64,000 nucleotides of DNA from an uncultured Eubacterium sp. Lineage in GTDB: Bacteria > Bacillota > Clostridia > Lachnospirales > Lachnospiraceae. Below, one piece after another: positions 1 through 9,647 of the stretch. Position numbers and translations under genes: made by a program. The notes below the pieces were generated by a model. The model made no database searches. It was not told the DNA's origin and saw only the letters and a list, made by a program, of their open reading frames with translations. The stretch is taken from assembly GCA_934320655.1 (NCBI GenBank), contig CAKRFN010000002.1:62001-126000 (forward strand). Reading direction: 5' to 3'. Every line of letters starts with the position of its first letter. Position 1 is the first letter of the stretch.

Positions 1-234
1 GGTGATGCCCAGATCCTCATCGATATCTTTCTCGATCTCCAGCTCCCACTGCTCACCATCCGGTTTTTCTACGAGCACGACCAGATATTCATCCTCAACC
101 AGATAATGGTAATCGAAGATATCCTCCAACGGCTGATCGTTAATCGCTAAGATCACATCCCCGGGCGCAAGCTCCAACTCCTCGGCAATACTGCCCGGCG
201 CCACCTGTGCGATCTTATGTGTCTGTTTGTTCAT
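1..234 (-). CDS. DUF512-type radical SAM protein with N-terminal PDZ domain (5' part only)
   Basis: Reading the minus strand from ATG at 234 gives 78 codons, open to the window edge. The sequence starts MNKQTHKIAQVAPGSIAEEL and contains APGDVILAIND and EKPDGEQWELEIEK. This is the short PDZ-like domain that opens the Clostridia DUF512 proteins, in which a split radical SAM domain follows. The rest lies to the left of the window, so the cysteine cluster cannot be checked. No function is firmly known for this family. The next gene to the right ends at 316, leaving a short AT-rich gap. Confidence 0.7.
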   Translation of the reverse strand, partial: MNKQTHKIAQVAPGSIAEELELAPGDVILAINDQPLEDIFDYHYLVEDEYLVVLVEKPDGEQWELEIEKDIDEDLGIT

Positions 235-315
235 GTTATCTTATATCTCTCCATTCAGCAAAAATAACCCCGGTGCCACACGGCACTGAGGTTATTCTAC
301 CATATTTAATCACGT

Positions 316-2220
316 TTATTCAACTGATACATTCAGATCTCCGGCATTCTTTACCGCACCGATATCTATCAGTGCCTGAATCAGATGGGTGCATCTGTCA
401 TTCAGATATATATCCGTACCGTTTAAGACCACACCACCATTGGTATCATAGTAACTCAGCCGGTAACTCAGCAAGCTGCCTGACGGATAACGGATATCTG
501 CCAGATCCGCTTTGGTCTCGAACTGGAGATTCAGTTCTGCAGCCATCGACGACAAGCCATCATCACCTGCAAAAGCTCCTGCTTTCACATCCGCCAGCCA
601 TGCCTCATACAGCTTCTGCAGCTGCCCGGGATCAGAAATATCCGTCTCCGGATCGCCATAATACCAGTTTCCATCTGGATCTACCACCGGCAGGCTGACA
701 TACGCATAGGAAGGCTTCCAATCCAGTTCCTTATAGTTGAGGCCGAGCACACTGCTCAAAAATCCGTCCTCATCCTCAGCAAATGCCTGTAACTGCCCAT
801 CCACCTGCTCTGTGTAGCTCTGATCCTTTGCCATACTGTAATAATTACGCTTTACGGCTTTTCCGTTTTTCATCGTATACTCAATCGACACATATCCTAT
901 ATAGGTCTGTTCGATTCCGTCCGTGGAAGCGGTCTCATTTCCATTCCCATCTGTGTATTTCTTCTGCTCATCCAGATGGTCGACCATAAGCTGGTGAAGC
1001 GCTGTCACTTCCCCGATCTTTTCCGGATCTTCAAAATCGACCTCATTGCCTCCCCATTGGACACAGACCATCGCTACATTCTCTGCCTGTGGCACATAGC
1101 GCTCCACACCGAACACATCAAAGTGCAGAAGCGCTGTAGCGACCAGCAGCACTGCCACGCAGGAGACACATTCCACGATCATCCGTTTATGAAAGACGCG
1201 GAAACTTTTTTCAATAAACATCTCAGACGCGAAAAATAATGCCACACTAAATAGAAGCAAAGCAATCACAAACCGGGCAACCCTGAGGTTCCAGCTGCTA
1301 TAATCGCTGATGATATAAGTCACAAACAATGCACAGCCGATACCGCCAACTAAGACTACACCCCAGCGGAATACCGGAGCCGTCCATTTCATCGACAGGA
1401 AATCACCGGCGCACTCGATCCGTCTGTGCTCATAGATCCACCATGCGAGTACCGCAAATACCACGCCGACCAGCATATATGCCAGCAATACCCCAAATCC
1501 CTTGGACCACACTTCTCCGGTCAGGCTGTTTCTGTCAAAGCCAACCTTGCGGATCAGGTAGAACAGCGGAAATAGCGGATGCGCATTTATCCCGATCAGA
1601 TTGTCGGACATACCATAGAAAAATAATGTACCCATACCATCGATCAGAAACACAGTCACAATGTATAAAAAGTTCCAGATCAGATAAAACAGACCCGCTG
1701 CCAGTAATTGTCCGGTAAACATCACCATCAGCACTGCAAAGCTGTAGAAGAACAACGTCTCACCGGCAGTGACCCCAAACCAGCCCCAGACAATCCAGGT
1801 CGTATCCGCCGCCCTGCCAAGAATCACCAGATTGGTAAGCAGTGCTCCCAAAAACTGCGGTACGATGAGTAACAGCAATCCGGATACGTAATTCGTGACA
1901 TACAACTGCGTCCGCGTCACAGGCAGCGTATGGATCATGTTTGCACTGCGGCTCTGGTACAGATAGCCAAATACCGCGATCGCCATGACGATCGCTGCGA
2001 GAAAGATACTGACCGGTTCTGTCATATCGACAAAATGGCTGTATACCAGCGACTCAGCGGTCATGTCGCTGCTATAATAGATCAACTGATTGAACGACGT
2101 ATAGATCACTAACGGATGCACGATAATCAGATAGACCAGATATAACAATGCAAACGGCCAGAAGCGTGTCAGGTTCTTTTTACATATCGTTGGATTAAAA
2201 AAGGAAATCTTTGACTGCAT
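316..2220 (-). CDS. ABC transporter permease with large C-terminal extracellular region
   Basis: A 634-aa membrane protein starting at ATG 2220 (MQSKISFFNPTICKKN). An upstream in-frame codon exists, but GGGAGGTG lies 7-8 bases before 2220, which decides the start. About the first 370 residues hold repeated hydrophobic helices (for example FALLYLVYLIIVHPLVIY). The last ~250 residues are polar and probably form an outside domain, as in the DUF6449-type permeases of Clostridia. The start overlaps the end of the ATPase gene by 26 bases, so the two are translationally coupled subunits of one exporter. The GntR regulator upstream suggests induction by a cell-envelope stress or antibiotic, as for ytr operons; the substrate is unknown. 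Confidence 0.8.
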   Translation of the reverse strand: MQSKISFFNPTICKKNLTRFWPFALLYLVYLIIVHPLVIYTSFNQLIYYSSDMTAESLVYSHFVDMTEPVSIFLAAIVMAIAVFGYLYQSRSANMIHTLPVTRTQLYVTNYVSGLLLLIVPQFLGALLTNLVILGRAADTTWIVWGWFGVTAGETLFFYSFAVLMVMFTGQLLAAGLFYLIWNFLYIVTVFLIDGMGTLFFYGMSDNLIGINAHPLFPLFYLIRKVGFDRNSLTGEVWSKGFGVLLAYMLVGVVFAVLAWWIYEHRRIECAGDFLSMKWTAPVFRWGVVLVGGIGCALFVTYIISDYSSWNLRVARFVIALLLFSVALFFASEMFIEKSFRVFHKRMIVECVSCVAVLLVATALLHFDVFGVERYVPQAENVAMVCVQWGGNEVDFEDPEKIGEVTALHQLMVDHLDEQKKYTDGNGNETASTDGIEQTYIGYVSIEYTMKNGKAVKRNYYSMAKDQSYTEQVDGQLQAFAEDEDGFLSSVLGLNYKELDWKPSYAYVSLPVVDPDGNWYYGDPETDISDPGQLQKLYEAWLADVKAGAFAGDDGLSSMAAELNLQFETKADLADIRYPSGSLLSYRLSYYDTNGGVVLNGTDIYLNDRCTHLIQALIDIGAVKNAGDLNVSVE

Positions 2221-3094
2221 AATCCACACCTCCCAGCTCATAAATAAAGATTTCTTCCAAAGTCAGCGGCAGCACATCCAGCAAGATCGGATTCATCGCT
2301 GCCAGCACTCTCTGCGCCTCCTGCGGCTCGCTCTTAACGATCAGCGTATGGACACGCCCTGCAATCGTCTGATGCAGCACCTTGATATGCTCAGGCAGTG
2401 CAGACATCTCCCCGTCAAATGCGACCTGTACCTTCGTCACGCTGCCCTGCAGATCTGACAGTGAGCGCTCGATCAATATCTTGCCATCATTCATAATGCC
2501 GACATGGTCGCACACATCCTCGAGCTCACGCAGGTTGTGTGAGGATACGAGTACGGTCGTTCCGTGTTCAGCCACATCGCCCATGATGATACTCCAGATC
2601 TGGCGGCGCATCACGGGATCGAGTCCGTCTACCGGCTCATCCAGGATCAGCAGCTCCGGTCTGCAGCAGATCGACAGCCAGAATGCTACCTGCTTTTGCA
2701 TACCTTTTGACAGACTGCGGATATTGCGTCTGACATCCACGGCCGGGAAACAGTCTGCCAGTGCATGGAACAGATCCATGTCAAACTTCTTATAAATACC
2801 CTTGTAAAACTTCATCATATCAAGCGTATTCGCCTGCATAAAATAAAAGATATCGTCCGGGATATAAGAGAACTTCTCCTTCACCTTCGGATTCTCATAG
2901 ACTGGCTCTCCATCAATCCTGATCTCGCCCAGATCCTGATGGTAAGCACCCGTAATATGGCGGATAATCGTCGACTTTCCGGCTCCGTTCGGTCCGACCA
3001 GTCCGTAGATCGCGCCCTTTGGCACATGCATATTCAGATGGTTCAGCGCGCGGAATCCATCAAAATCTTTTACAACATCTGTGATTTGGATCAT
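2195..3094 (-). CDS. ABC transporter ATP-binding protein (YtrB-like)
   Basis: A 299-aa ATPase of the ABC-2 exporter class. Walker A GPNGAGKST is near residue 35, the signature is LSKGMQKQ, Walker B is LLILDEP and the switch histidine is in VSSHNLRE. The C-terminal third is the variable domain of these exporters. It overlaps the GntR regulator gene upstream by 4 bases (ATGA-type junction) and the permease gene downstream by 26 bases, so all three form one operon. It powers the permease at the membrane; substrate unknown. Confidence 0.9.
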   Translation of the reverse strand: MIQITDVVKDFDGFRALNHLNMHVPKGAIYGLVGPNGAGKSTIIRHITGAYHQDLGEIRIDGEPVYENPKVKEKFSYIPDDIFYFMQANTLDMMKFYKGIYKKFDMDLFHALADCFPAVDVRRNIRSLSKGMQKQVAFWLSICCRPELLILDEPVDGLDPVMRRQIWSIIMGDVAEHGTTVLVSSHNLRELEDVCDHVGIMNDGKILIERSLSDLQGSVTKVQVAFDGEMSALPEHIKVLHQTIAGRVHTLIVKSEPQEAQRVLAAMNPILLDVLPLTLEEIFIYELGGVDYAVKDFLF

Positions 3095-3465
3095 CGCTCT
3101 TCCCCTCCTCCTGCTAATTCTTCAATCCGTCTGATCAGAGTATCCTTATCCTCTGACAGATACAACAGTTCTCTTACGATTTCATCAAACTCCCTTAACA
3201 ACTTTTCGTTCCTCCTTCCGGTCACATCTGCCTGCTCCGCTGCAAAGCTGCCTTTGCCGGATACTGTATAGATGTAACCCTCGCTCTCCAGCTCACGGTA
3301 TGCCCGCTGGATCGTGTTCGGGTTGATCGCCAGTTCGCTCGCCAGTTCACGCACACTGGGGAGTTTCTCATCCTTCGCGATCGCACCTGTGATGACCAGC
3401 CGCCGCAGACCTTCCTTTATCTGCTCATAGATCGGCTTGGCATCACGGTAGTTCAGTTGGATCAT
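3091..3465 (-). CDS. GntR family regulator, YtrA subfamily
   Basis: 124 aa with an N-terminal winged helix (residues about 10-75: YEQIKEGLRRLVITGAI, then VRELASELAINPNTIQRAYR) and a short C-terminal dimerisation tail of ~45 residues. That short form without a large effector domain is the YtrA type. It is the first gene of the operon with the ATPase and permease. A strong promoter and GTGT-N4-ACAC half-sites lie upstream, so autorepression is likely. The sensed ligand is unknown. Confidence 0.88.
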   Translation of the reverse strand: MIQLNYRDAKPIYEQIKEGLRRLVITGAIAKDEKLPSVRELASELAINPNTIQRAYRELESEGYIYTVSGKGSFAAEQADVTGRRNEKLLREFDEIVRELLYLSEDKDTLIRRIEELAGGGEER

Positions 3466-3595
3466 GCACGCTCCTCCTTTCCATCATTTTTTGCTCTTCT
3501 TCCTTCTTACGCTTCTCTCTTCTTACGCTGACACAACAATCCGATACCGATGATCCGGTGTACTATGTGTACTGCGTGTATCATCTGTATTAGTT

Positions 3596-3635
3596 GTGTT
3601 AATACACTTATATCATGTAATACAGTATTTGTCAA
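3596..3635 (-). promoter_or_regulatory. Promoter and putative operator of the ytrA-like operon
   Basis: On the minus strand, TTGACA (3635-3630), a 17-bp spacer and TATAAG (3612-3607) form a near-consensus sigma-A promoter. Immediately downstream, at 3596-3607, lies GTGT-TAAT-ACAC, an inverted repeat overlapping the -10. Further GTGTAC repeats occur at about 3558-3575. A repressor at this position would block transcription. That the adjacent GntR protein binds here is inference. Confidence 0.65.
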
Positions 3636-3644
3636 TAAAATATT

Positions 3645-3677
3645 CCAGAAAAAAACAGCAGGTCAAATGACCTGCTG
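3645..3677 (-). terminator. Intrinsic terminator of the chemoreceptor gene
   Basis: A perfect 10-bp stem CAGCAGGTCA/TGACCTGCTG (3656-3665 with 3668-3677) is followed on the minus strand by TTTTTTTCTGG. It lies 37 bases past the stop at 3714. Confidence 0.85.
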
Positions 3678-3713
3678 GCTGTAACGGGCGCCCCCGCCCG
3701 ATTTTGTATGTAA

Positions 3714-5555
3714 TTACATCTGGAAGAAATCCATCTCCTCGTTCAACTGCTCGGAGAGTACCTTCAGATTGCCGGCTGCCTCTGCCAGCATATTGATCGT
3801 CGCATTCAGCTCCTCCATCGAAGCGGTCGTCTCCTGTGCGGATGCCGCATTCTCCTGCGAAATCGCGGACAGGTTCGAAATCACATCTACGACCTGTGTA
3901 CGTGCACGGTTGCATGAGCCTGCATTGCCGCGGATCACATCCGTACCCTCACGGGATACCGTAATGCCGTCATTGACCTCTGAGAAACGCTGCTTGGTCG
4001 CATCGAGTTTCTGCTGCTGTTCCGCTACGAGACTCTCCGCCTGCTCCATGACTGCCATCGTCTGCTCAGACTCTGCGAGCAGCGTATCAATGATCTGCTG
4101 GATCTCCGCTGCTGCCTCGTCAGACTGTACTGCGAGTTTCTGGATCTCACCCGCTACAACTGCAAAGCCTCTGCCCGCCTCGCCTGCACGCGCAGACTCG
4201 ATCGAAGCATTGAGCGATAACAGGCTCGTCTGATCCGCGATAGAGGTAATGAGTGTCGCTGCCGCACCGATCTTCTCAATGGATGCATTCGTAGAGCGGA
4301 TCTGCTCACCGATCCGTGCGATCGCAGCCGTCGTGCGGTCATTGGACTCACTCAGTTCCTTCATCGTCGCCTGTGAAGCATTTCCTGCAACGGTCATATT
4401 CTCAGAGGTATTGGTCAGGCTGCCGACACTATGTACAATATCTTCGATGACCTCTCCCATTGTAGCGATCTCCTGTGATGCACTCTCGATCTCCTCTGCC
4501 TGGGAAACTGCTCCCTTTGAAATATCCTCCACTGCACGGCCAATCTCATCCGCAGCCGCTGAGGTCTGTCCTGCCATCTCATCCAGTGAATTGCCGGACG
4601 TATACAAAGTATTTGAGGACTGCTTAAGCTGTCCGACGATCTCTCGCAGCTTATCTAACAATGCCTGAATCGCTACACCCATCCGTCCGATCTCATCCTT
4701 ACGCTTTAAGATGCGCTCATCGATCGTCACATTCAGTTGTCCCTGTGACAATGCCGCAAGCATCTCGGATGCTTTCTTTAATACCTTTGCAAGCACGTTC
4801 GCAACGAAGAATCCGACCACGTTGCAGATCACCAGAATAATCACTGCGAGTACAACCAGCGTGCGTACCTTCTGGTTGATAAATGTCGATACATCCGGAC
4901 AGGGACGTCCGGCAAATACAGCACCGACAACCGTTCCGTCCGTATTTTCCAGCGGCACATATACGGCAAAATAGTCTTCACCAAGAATCTGGATATCGTT
5001 GGTCTTATAGGTCTCGCCGGTCTGCACCGTTGCCCATACCTCATCCGCGATATCAGTGCCTGCCGCACGCGAACCGTCCTCCTGTACGATCGTCGTCGCC
5101 ATACGTGTCTTGCCCCAGCACAGCGTCACATCAGCATCCAGATTCGCGGTGTAGATATCCATGGACTCCTCGGTCGGCGTGAGGTTCGTATCACCTTTAT
5201 AGATGCATCCATCATCACCAAGCGTATAATCACCGGCAGTCTCATTATATCCGCCCTTGATCGACTCCGCCATCAGCACGAGACCGTCAATCATCTCCTG
5301 CTCCATGCCGTCCGTCATAGCTGAACGTGCGTACAACAGTGTCACAAGCATCGTGATCACCGCCGGCAGCGTCACCATCATCGTCAGTGTAAACCGGATA
5401 CTGCGGTTTTTGTCCCCGTGTATGTTCGGTTTCTTTGGTGCTTTGCGGCTTTTGGGCTGTTCTGCCGACTGCTCTGTTTTTACAGACACATCCTCCGCCT
5501 GTGCCTCCTGCACGTGATCTGTTACCTGCCCGTCAGTGGTGTACACATCATCCAT
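3714..5555 (-). CDS. Methyl-accepting chemotaxis protein
   Basis: 613 aa. A Pro/Lys-rich cytoplasmic start is followed by TM1 near residues 53-75 (LTMMVTLPAVITMLVTLLYA). A single Cache-like sensor region follows to ~residue 230, then TM2 (VVLAVIILVICNVVGFFV), a HAMP segment and the coiled-coil signalling domain with the conserved hairpin SARAGEAGRGFAVVAGEI. It relays a ligand signal to CheA/CheW. No other chemotaxis gene lies nearby, so this is a stand-alone receptor. The ligand cannot be predicted. Confidence 0.92.
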   Translation of the reverse strand: MDDVYTTDGQVTDHVQEAQAEDVSVKTEQSAEQPKSRKAPKKPNIHGDKNRSIRFTLTMMVTLPAVITMLVTLLYARSAMTDGMEQEMIDGLVLMAESIKGGYNETAGDYTLGDDGCIYKGDTNLTPTEESMDIYTANLDADVTLCWGKTRMATTIVQEDGSRAAGTDIADEVWATVQTGETYKTNDIQILGEDYFAVYVPLENTDGTVVGAVFAGRPCPDVSTFINQKVRTLVVLAVIILVICNVVGFFVANVLAKVLKKASEMLAALSQGQLNVTIDERILKRKDEIGRMGVAIQALLDKLREIVGQLKQSSNTLYTSGNSLDEMAGQTSAAADEIGRAVEDISKGAVSQAEEIESASQEIATMGEVIEDIVHSVGSLTNTSENMTVAGNASQATMKELSESNDRTTAAIARIGEQIRSTNASIEKIGAAATLITSIADQTSLLSLNASIESARAGEAGRGFAVVAGEIQKLAVQSDEAAAEIQQIIDTLLAESEQTMAVMEQAESLVAEQQQKLDATKQRFSEVNDGITVSREGTDVIRGNAGSCNRARTQVVDVISNLSAISQENAASAQETTASMEELNATINMLAEAAGNLKVLSEQLNEEMDFFQM

Positions 5556-5611
5556 AATGTTTCGTCCTCCTGTTGATGATTCATGGATCTATCGTCAAAA
5601 ATAAGATCCGG

Positions 5612-6931
5612 TTATAACTGTGTCTCGACAAAAATGTCATAAATCGAGCGGATCGCACGCTCAAAATCATCGTTGCTCACACCGATAATGATATTCAGCT
5701 CACTTGATCCCTGATCGATCATTTTGACATTGACCTGTGCATGTGCCAGTGCCGAGAAAATTCTGCCTGCCGTACCGCGTGTCGATTTCATACCGCGTCC
5801 CACGACTGCGACAAGTGCCAGACCACCCTCGATTTCGATCGTATCCGGCTTTGCATACTTATGGATCGCAGACAATACCTGCTGCTCCTTGCCCTCAAAA
5901 TCATGTCTCTGGACAAATACGGTCATCGTATCGATACCGGAAGGCATATGCTCAATCGAAATATTGTTATCCTCAAATGCCTGTAATACCTTGCGGCAGA
6001 ACCCAACCTCGGAATTCATCATGTCCTTATCGACATTGACTGCCACAAAATCGCGCAGACCTGCGATACCAGTAATCGTATACTCCGGCTGGTGACAGGT
6101 GCTCTCCACGATCATCGTACCTGGATCCTCCGGTGCGTTTGTATTTTTAATATTGATCGGAATACCCTCTTTGCGTACCGGGAAGATCGCATCCTCATGC
6201 AGCACTCCTGCGCCCATGTAGGAAAGCTCGCGCAGCTCCTTGTAGGTAATCGTATGGATAACTGCCGGATTGTCAATGATCCGGGGATCGGATACTAAAA
6301 ATCCGGATACATCTGTCCAGTTTTCATAGATCGATGCATGTACCGCACGCGCAACGATCGATCCGGTAATGTCAGAACCTCCACGTGAGAAGGTATGTAC
6401 CGTTCCATCCTCTTTTGCTCCGTAAAATCCGGGAATGACTGCACTCTCGCTGTGCTCTAACCGTGCCGCGAGGATCTGGTTCGTTTCATCCGCAAGGAAA
6501 TTGCCATCATTGTCAAAACGGATCACCTCTGCCGCGTCGATAAACTCATAGCCGAGATAAGCTGCCATGATCATACCGTTTAAATATTCTCCACGGCTCG
6601 CCGCATAATCGGTACCTGCTTTATTTTTAAAATTCTTTGTAATCGTCTGAAATTCTTCATCCAGTGACAAGGTCAGATCCAATCCCTTGATAATGGAATC
6701 GTAGCGATCCCTGATCTTGCCGAGTTTTCCTGCAAACTCCTTTCCTTCCTCTGCGATGCCGTAGCATTCGTAGAGCATGTCTGTGACCTTGGTGTCCTTC
6801 GCATTCCGCTTACCCGGTGCGCTGGGTACAACGAATCTGCGCGTTTCGTCTGCGCGGATAATTGCACCGACTTTCTTGAACTGCTCCGCACTGGCGAGGG
6901 AGCTGCCGCCAAATTTCACAACCTTAACCAT
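5612..6931 (-). CDS. lysC: Aspartokinase (monofunctional)
   Basis: 439 aa. The N-terminal kinase domain begins VKFGGSSLAS and carries the FSRGGSDITGS substrate loop. Two ACT domains follow in the last ~150 residues (VVGRGMKSTRGTAGRIF). It phosphorylates L-aspartate at the entry to lysine, threonine and methionine synthesis; the ACT pair normally gives feedback inhibition by an end product. The start ATG at 6931 is preceded by AAGGAG. The upstream gap is too short for a lysine riboswitch and none is seen. Confidence 0.93.
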   Translation of the reverse strand: MVKVVKFGGSSLASAEQFKKVGAIIRADETRRFVVPSAPGKRNAKDTKVTDMLYECYGIAEEGKEFAGKLGKIRDRYDSIIKGLDLTLSLDEEFQTITKNFKNKAGTDYAASRGEYLNGMIMAAYLGYEFIDAAEVIRFDNDGNFLADETNQILAARLEHSESAVIPGFYGAKEDGTVHTFSRGGSDITGSIVARAVHASIYENWTDVSGFLVSDPRIIDNPAVIHTITYKELRELSYMGAGVLHEDAIFPVRKEGIPINIKNTNAPEDPGTMIVESTCHQPEYTITGIAGLRDFVAVNVDKDMMNSEVGFCRKVLQAFEDNNISIEHMPSGIDTMTVFVQRHDFEGKEQQVLSAIHKYAKPDTIEIEGGLALVAVVGRGMKSTRGTAGRIFSALAHAQVNVKMIDQGSSELNIIIGVSNDDFERAIRSIYDIFVETQL

Positions 6932-7039
6932 TTTCTTTTTTCTCCTTCATATATCTAAAAAAGTCTTTTTCACAAATCCCTAATATACTACATTTATCGG
7001 CAAAAATCTATCCTTTTATCACACTTGGTGACAAAATTT

Positions 7040-7573
7040 TTATAGAAGTTCCTCATCCGGCAATAAAATGATCCGTCCTGCCGCCAACGACTCTTTCATG
7101 TTGATGATCCGCTGATTTTCCGAGCCTCTGAATTTTAATGAGATATTCTTTTTTTCTGCCACAAACCTGCCGTCTACCAGCACATCGATCAGTGAGAGAA
7201 TTTCATCAGTAATATCGATGCGCGCATGACCCTCTTTCCACAACTGCTCATCCAGTGTATAGCCCGAATAGACCCAGATCGATTTGTGCGGATACCGCTC
7301 GCGGATCGCACGGTAGAGCGGCAACAGCTCTCTCTGGTTTTCCGGCTCGAACGGCTCGCCGCCAAGCACGGTGATTCCCTTGATATATCCCGGTTCGAGC
7401 GCTTGCAGGATCTCCGCAGCCACCGCATCCGTATACTCTTTTCCATAGGTAAAATCCCACGTTTCCGGATTGAAACAATCCTTGCAGTGATGCCTGCAGC
7501 CTGACACAAACAGCGAGACACGCACGCCCGGTCCGTTTGCAATATCCGTCTTTTTCAGCGCTCCGTAATACAT
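7040..7573 (-). CDS. nrdG: Anaerobic ribonucleoside-triphosphate reductase activating protein
   Basis: 177 aa. The radical SAM motif CX3CX2C is seen as GCRHHCKDC (Cys26, Cys30, Cys33), followed by a GGEPF motif. NrdG uses a 4Fe-4S cluster and SAM to form the glycyl radical on NrdD, the oxygen-sensitive ribonucleotide reductase. nrdD is not next to it here, which is unusual: the neighbours are lysC downstream and the divergent aroF upstream. Presence of the gene supports an anaerobic lifestyle. Confidence 0.93.
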   Translation of the reverse strand: MYYGALKKTDIANGPGVRVSLFVSGCRHHCKDCFNPETWDFTYGKEYTDAVAAEILQALEPGYIKGITVLGGEPFEPENQRELLPLYRAIRERYPHKSIWVYSGYTLDEQLWKEGHARIDITDEILSLIDVLVDGRFVAEKKNISLKFRGSENQRIINMKESLAAGRIILLPDEELL

Positions 7574-7642
7574 TACATTTCCTCCGAATTATAAAGTCTA
7601 TCAATATTTAGTATAGCGTTTTTGTATTACCCATGCAAGTAA

Positions 7643-7671
7643 TTGACAGATATTTTGTTTTCCGCTATTAT
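7643..7671 (+). promoter_or_regulatory. Promoter of the DAHP synthase gene
   Basis: TTGACA (7643-7648), 17-bp spacer, TATTAT (7666-7671). The start codon is at 7707 behind AAGGAG at 7693. Confidence 0.8.
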
Positions 7672-7706
7672 CTTATAGAAGAAAATGTAATTAAGGAGAT
7701 GTACAA

Positions 7707-8735
7707 ATGAGTTTTACCTATCTACGTCAGATTCCCTCGCCCGGCGAGATCAAAGCACAATATCCGCTGTCCGAGCGGCTGGCTGCTATAAAAAAAGACC
7801 GCGATCAGCAGATCAGCGATATCCTCACGGGAAAGGATGACCGGTTTTTAGTCATCATCGGACCCTGTTCCGCAGACAGCGAAGATCCGGTCTGTGAATA
7901 CGTCAACCGGCTGGCAAAGGTGCAGGAAAAGGTCAAGGACCGCCTGCTCTTAGTCCCCCGTATCTACACCAACAAGCCCCGTACTACCGGAGAAGGCTAC
8001 AAGGGTATCGCCTCACAGCCCGATCCCGAAAAAGCGCCTGACATGATCGCAGGTCTGATATCGGTACGGAAAATGCATCTGCGCGCGATCGCTGAGAGTG
8101 AGCTGACACCCGCGGATGAGATGCTTTATCCCGAGAACTGGGAATATGTCGCCGACCTGCTCTCCTATGTAGCGATCGGTGCCCGTTCCGTTGAGGATCA
8201 GCAACACCGTCTGACCGTCAGCGGCTTTGATGTGGCTTCAGGCATGAAAAACCCTACGAGTGGTGATTTTTCCGTCATGCTCAACTCCGTATATGCGGCA
8301 CAGCATCCGCACCATTTCACGTTCCGCGGCTACGAGGTCGAGACGACCGGAAACCCGCTCACGCACGTGGTACTGCGCGGCGCTGTCAGCAAGCACGGAA
8401 ACACGGTTCAGAACTATCACTACGAGGACATCATGCGTCTGTCGGATATGTACAGTGAGCGCGATCTGGTCAATCCCGCCGCGATCATCGATGCCAACCA
8501 TTCCAACTCCGGCAAAAAATATGAGGAGCAGGTGCGCATCGTCAAAGAGGTCATGCACAACCGCCAGATTTCCGACACGATCAAGACACTGGTCAAGGGC
8601 GTCATGATCGAGAGCTACTTAGAGCCCGGCTGCCAGAAGATCGGCGACCATGTATACGGCAAATCGATCACCGATCCGTGTCTCGGATGGGACGCATCCG
8701 AAAAGCTGATCTACGAGATGGCAGATCTGACCTAA
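7707..8735 (+). CDS. aroF: 3-deoxy-7-phosphoheptulonate (DAHP) synthase, class I
   Basis: 342 aa. It condenses phosphoenolpyruvate and erythrose-4-phosphate in the first step of aromatic amino acid synthesis. Seen motifs are VIIGPCSADS, RIYTNKPRTTGEGYKG, GARSVEDQQHR and IDANHSNSGKK, all signature regions of the AroF/G/H class. The gene is monocistronic on the plus strand, faces nrdG divergently and converges on aroD, the third-step enzyme of the same pathway. Which aromatic end product inhibits it cannot be told by eye, so the symbol is generic. Confidence 0.93.
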   Translation: MSFTYLRQIPSPGEIKAQYPLSERLAAIKKDRDQQISDILTGKDDRFLVIIGPCSADSEDPVCEYVNRLAKVQEKVKDRLLLVPRIYTNKPRTTGEGYKGIASQPDPEKAPDMIAGLISVRKMHLRAIAESELTPADEMLYPENWEYVADLLSYVAIGARSVEDQQHRLTVSGFDVASGMKNPTSGDFSVMLNSVYAAQHPHHFTFRGYEVETTGNPLTHVVLRGAVSKHGNTVQNYHYEDIMRLSDMYSERDLVNPAAIIDANHSNSGKKYEEQVRIVKEVMHNRQISDTIKTLVKGVMIESYLEPGCQKIGDHVYGKSITDPCLGWDASEKLIYEMADLT

Positions 8736-8770
8736 ACAAAATCAGGATCACCAGTTAGGATCATAGAAAA

Positions 8771-8820
8771 AATAAAACCAGCGGATACCTCGCATCGTGT
8801 GTATCCTCTGGTTTTTTCAT
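8771..8820. terminator. Bidirectional terminator between aroF and aroD
   Basis: The stem ACCAGCGGATAC/GTATCCTCTGGT (8777-8788 with 8801-8812, one mismatch) has a T run on the plus side and an A run on the other side. It therefore serves both convergent genes. Confidence 0.85.
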
Positions 8821-8856
8821 ATTTTTCTCACTTATTTATTTTCGTTTATATTTATG

Positions 8857-9621
8857 CTAATGCATCGCTGTGTGCAGCAGCCGCAGTACCGTATGCAGAT
8901 CCTCCACCTGCATCTGTCCGGGTGCCGAAGCCTGCCCCGCAGCGCCGAACGTCAATGCAGAGCCAAACACCTCTCCACACATCCGGCTGAGCACGCCCAC
9001 ACCACCCATCGACATCGTAATGACCGGACGCTCTGCATACAGGCGGTTCATTTCCTCGGTCGCATCGATCAGCGTCAGCAGATCTCTCGTACTGTGCGGC
9101 ATGACTGCGATCTTTAACAGATCCGCTCCCATCTGCTGCATCTTTTTCAACCTGCCGATGATATCATCCTTTTCCGGCGTTTTGTCAAAATCATGGTTGG
9201 ACGCGATCACCGCGACACCTGCGGCGTGTGCCCCCTCGATAATCCTGCTTACCGCAGCATCACCGGTAAATATCTCCACATCGACCAGATCCGCATCACC
9301 GGAACGTGCGACTGCGAGATTCAGTGCCTCATAAGCATCCGCGGTCATCGCGCGCTCTCCGCCCTCCTTTGAGGTACGGAACGTCACGAGCAGCACGGTC
9401 TCTCCCAATGCTGTGCGCAATTCGCCGAGCACATCAAGCACTGCCTGTATATCGTCTGAATGCTCATACCAGTCTACGCGCCATTCCACGACATCTGCCG
9501 GAATCCCGTCAAGGGCATGTGCACCTTCTAATATGTCCTCCTTTGTGACTCCGACGAGCGGTACACAGATCTTCGGTATGCCCTCGCCGATCGTAATCGT
9601 TCTGATTGTCAGTGGTTTCAT
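8857..9621 (-). CDS. aroD: 3-dehydroquinate dehydratase, type I
   Basis: 254 aa. It forms 3-dehydroshikimate through a Schiff base. The catalytic histidine is in ASNHDFDKTP and the lysine in ADLLKIAVMP, as in the type I family; the substrate-phase motif EWRVDWYEH is near residue 45. The start at 9621 is preceded by GGAGG. It converges on aroF with a shared terminator, so the two shikimate genes are neighbours but not co-transcribed. Confidence 0.93.
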   Translation of the reverse strand: MKPLTIRTITIGEGIPKICVPLVGVTKEDILEGAHALDGIPADVVEWRVDWYEHSDDIQAVLDVLGELRTALGETVLLVTFRTSKEGGERAMTADAYEALNLAVARSGDADLVDVEIFTGDAAVSRIIEGAHAAGVAVIASNHDFDKTPEKDDIIGRLKKMQQMGADLLKIAVMPHSTRDLLTLIDATEEMNRLYAERPVITMSMGGVGVLSRMCGEVFGSALTFGAAGQASAPGQMQVEDLHTVLRLLHTAMH

Positions 9622-9647
9622 TTCTATCTATTCCTCCATAGATCCGT

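Noticed and set aside
3613..3915. 100-codon minus-strand frame overlapping the chemoreceptor end
   Set aside because: It runs across the terminator hairpin and lies in another frame of a clear MCP signalling domain.
6932..7039. Lysine riboswitch before aspartokinase
   Set aside because: The gap is only ~100 bases and shows none of the conserved lysine-aptamer blocks.
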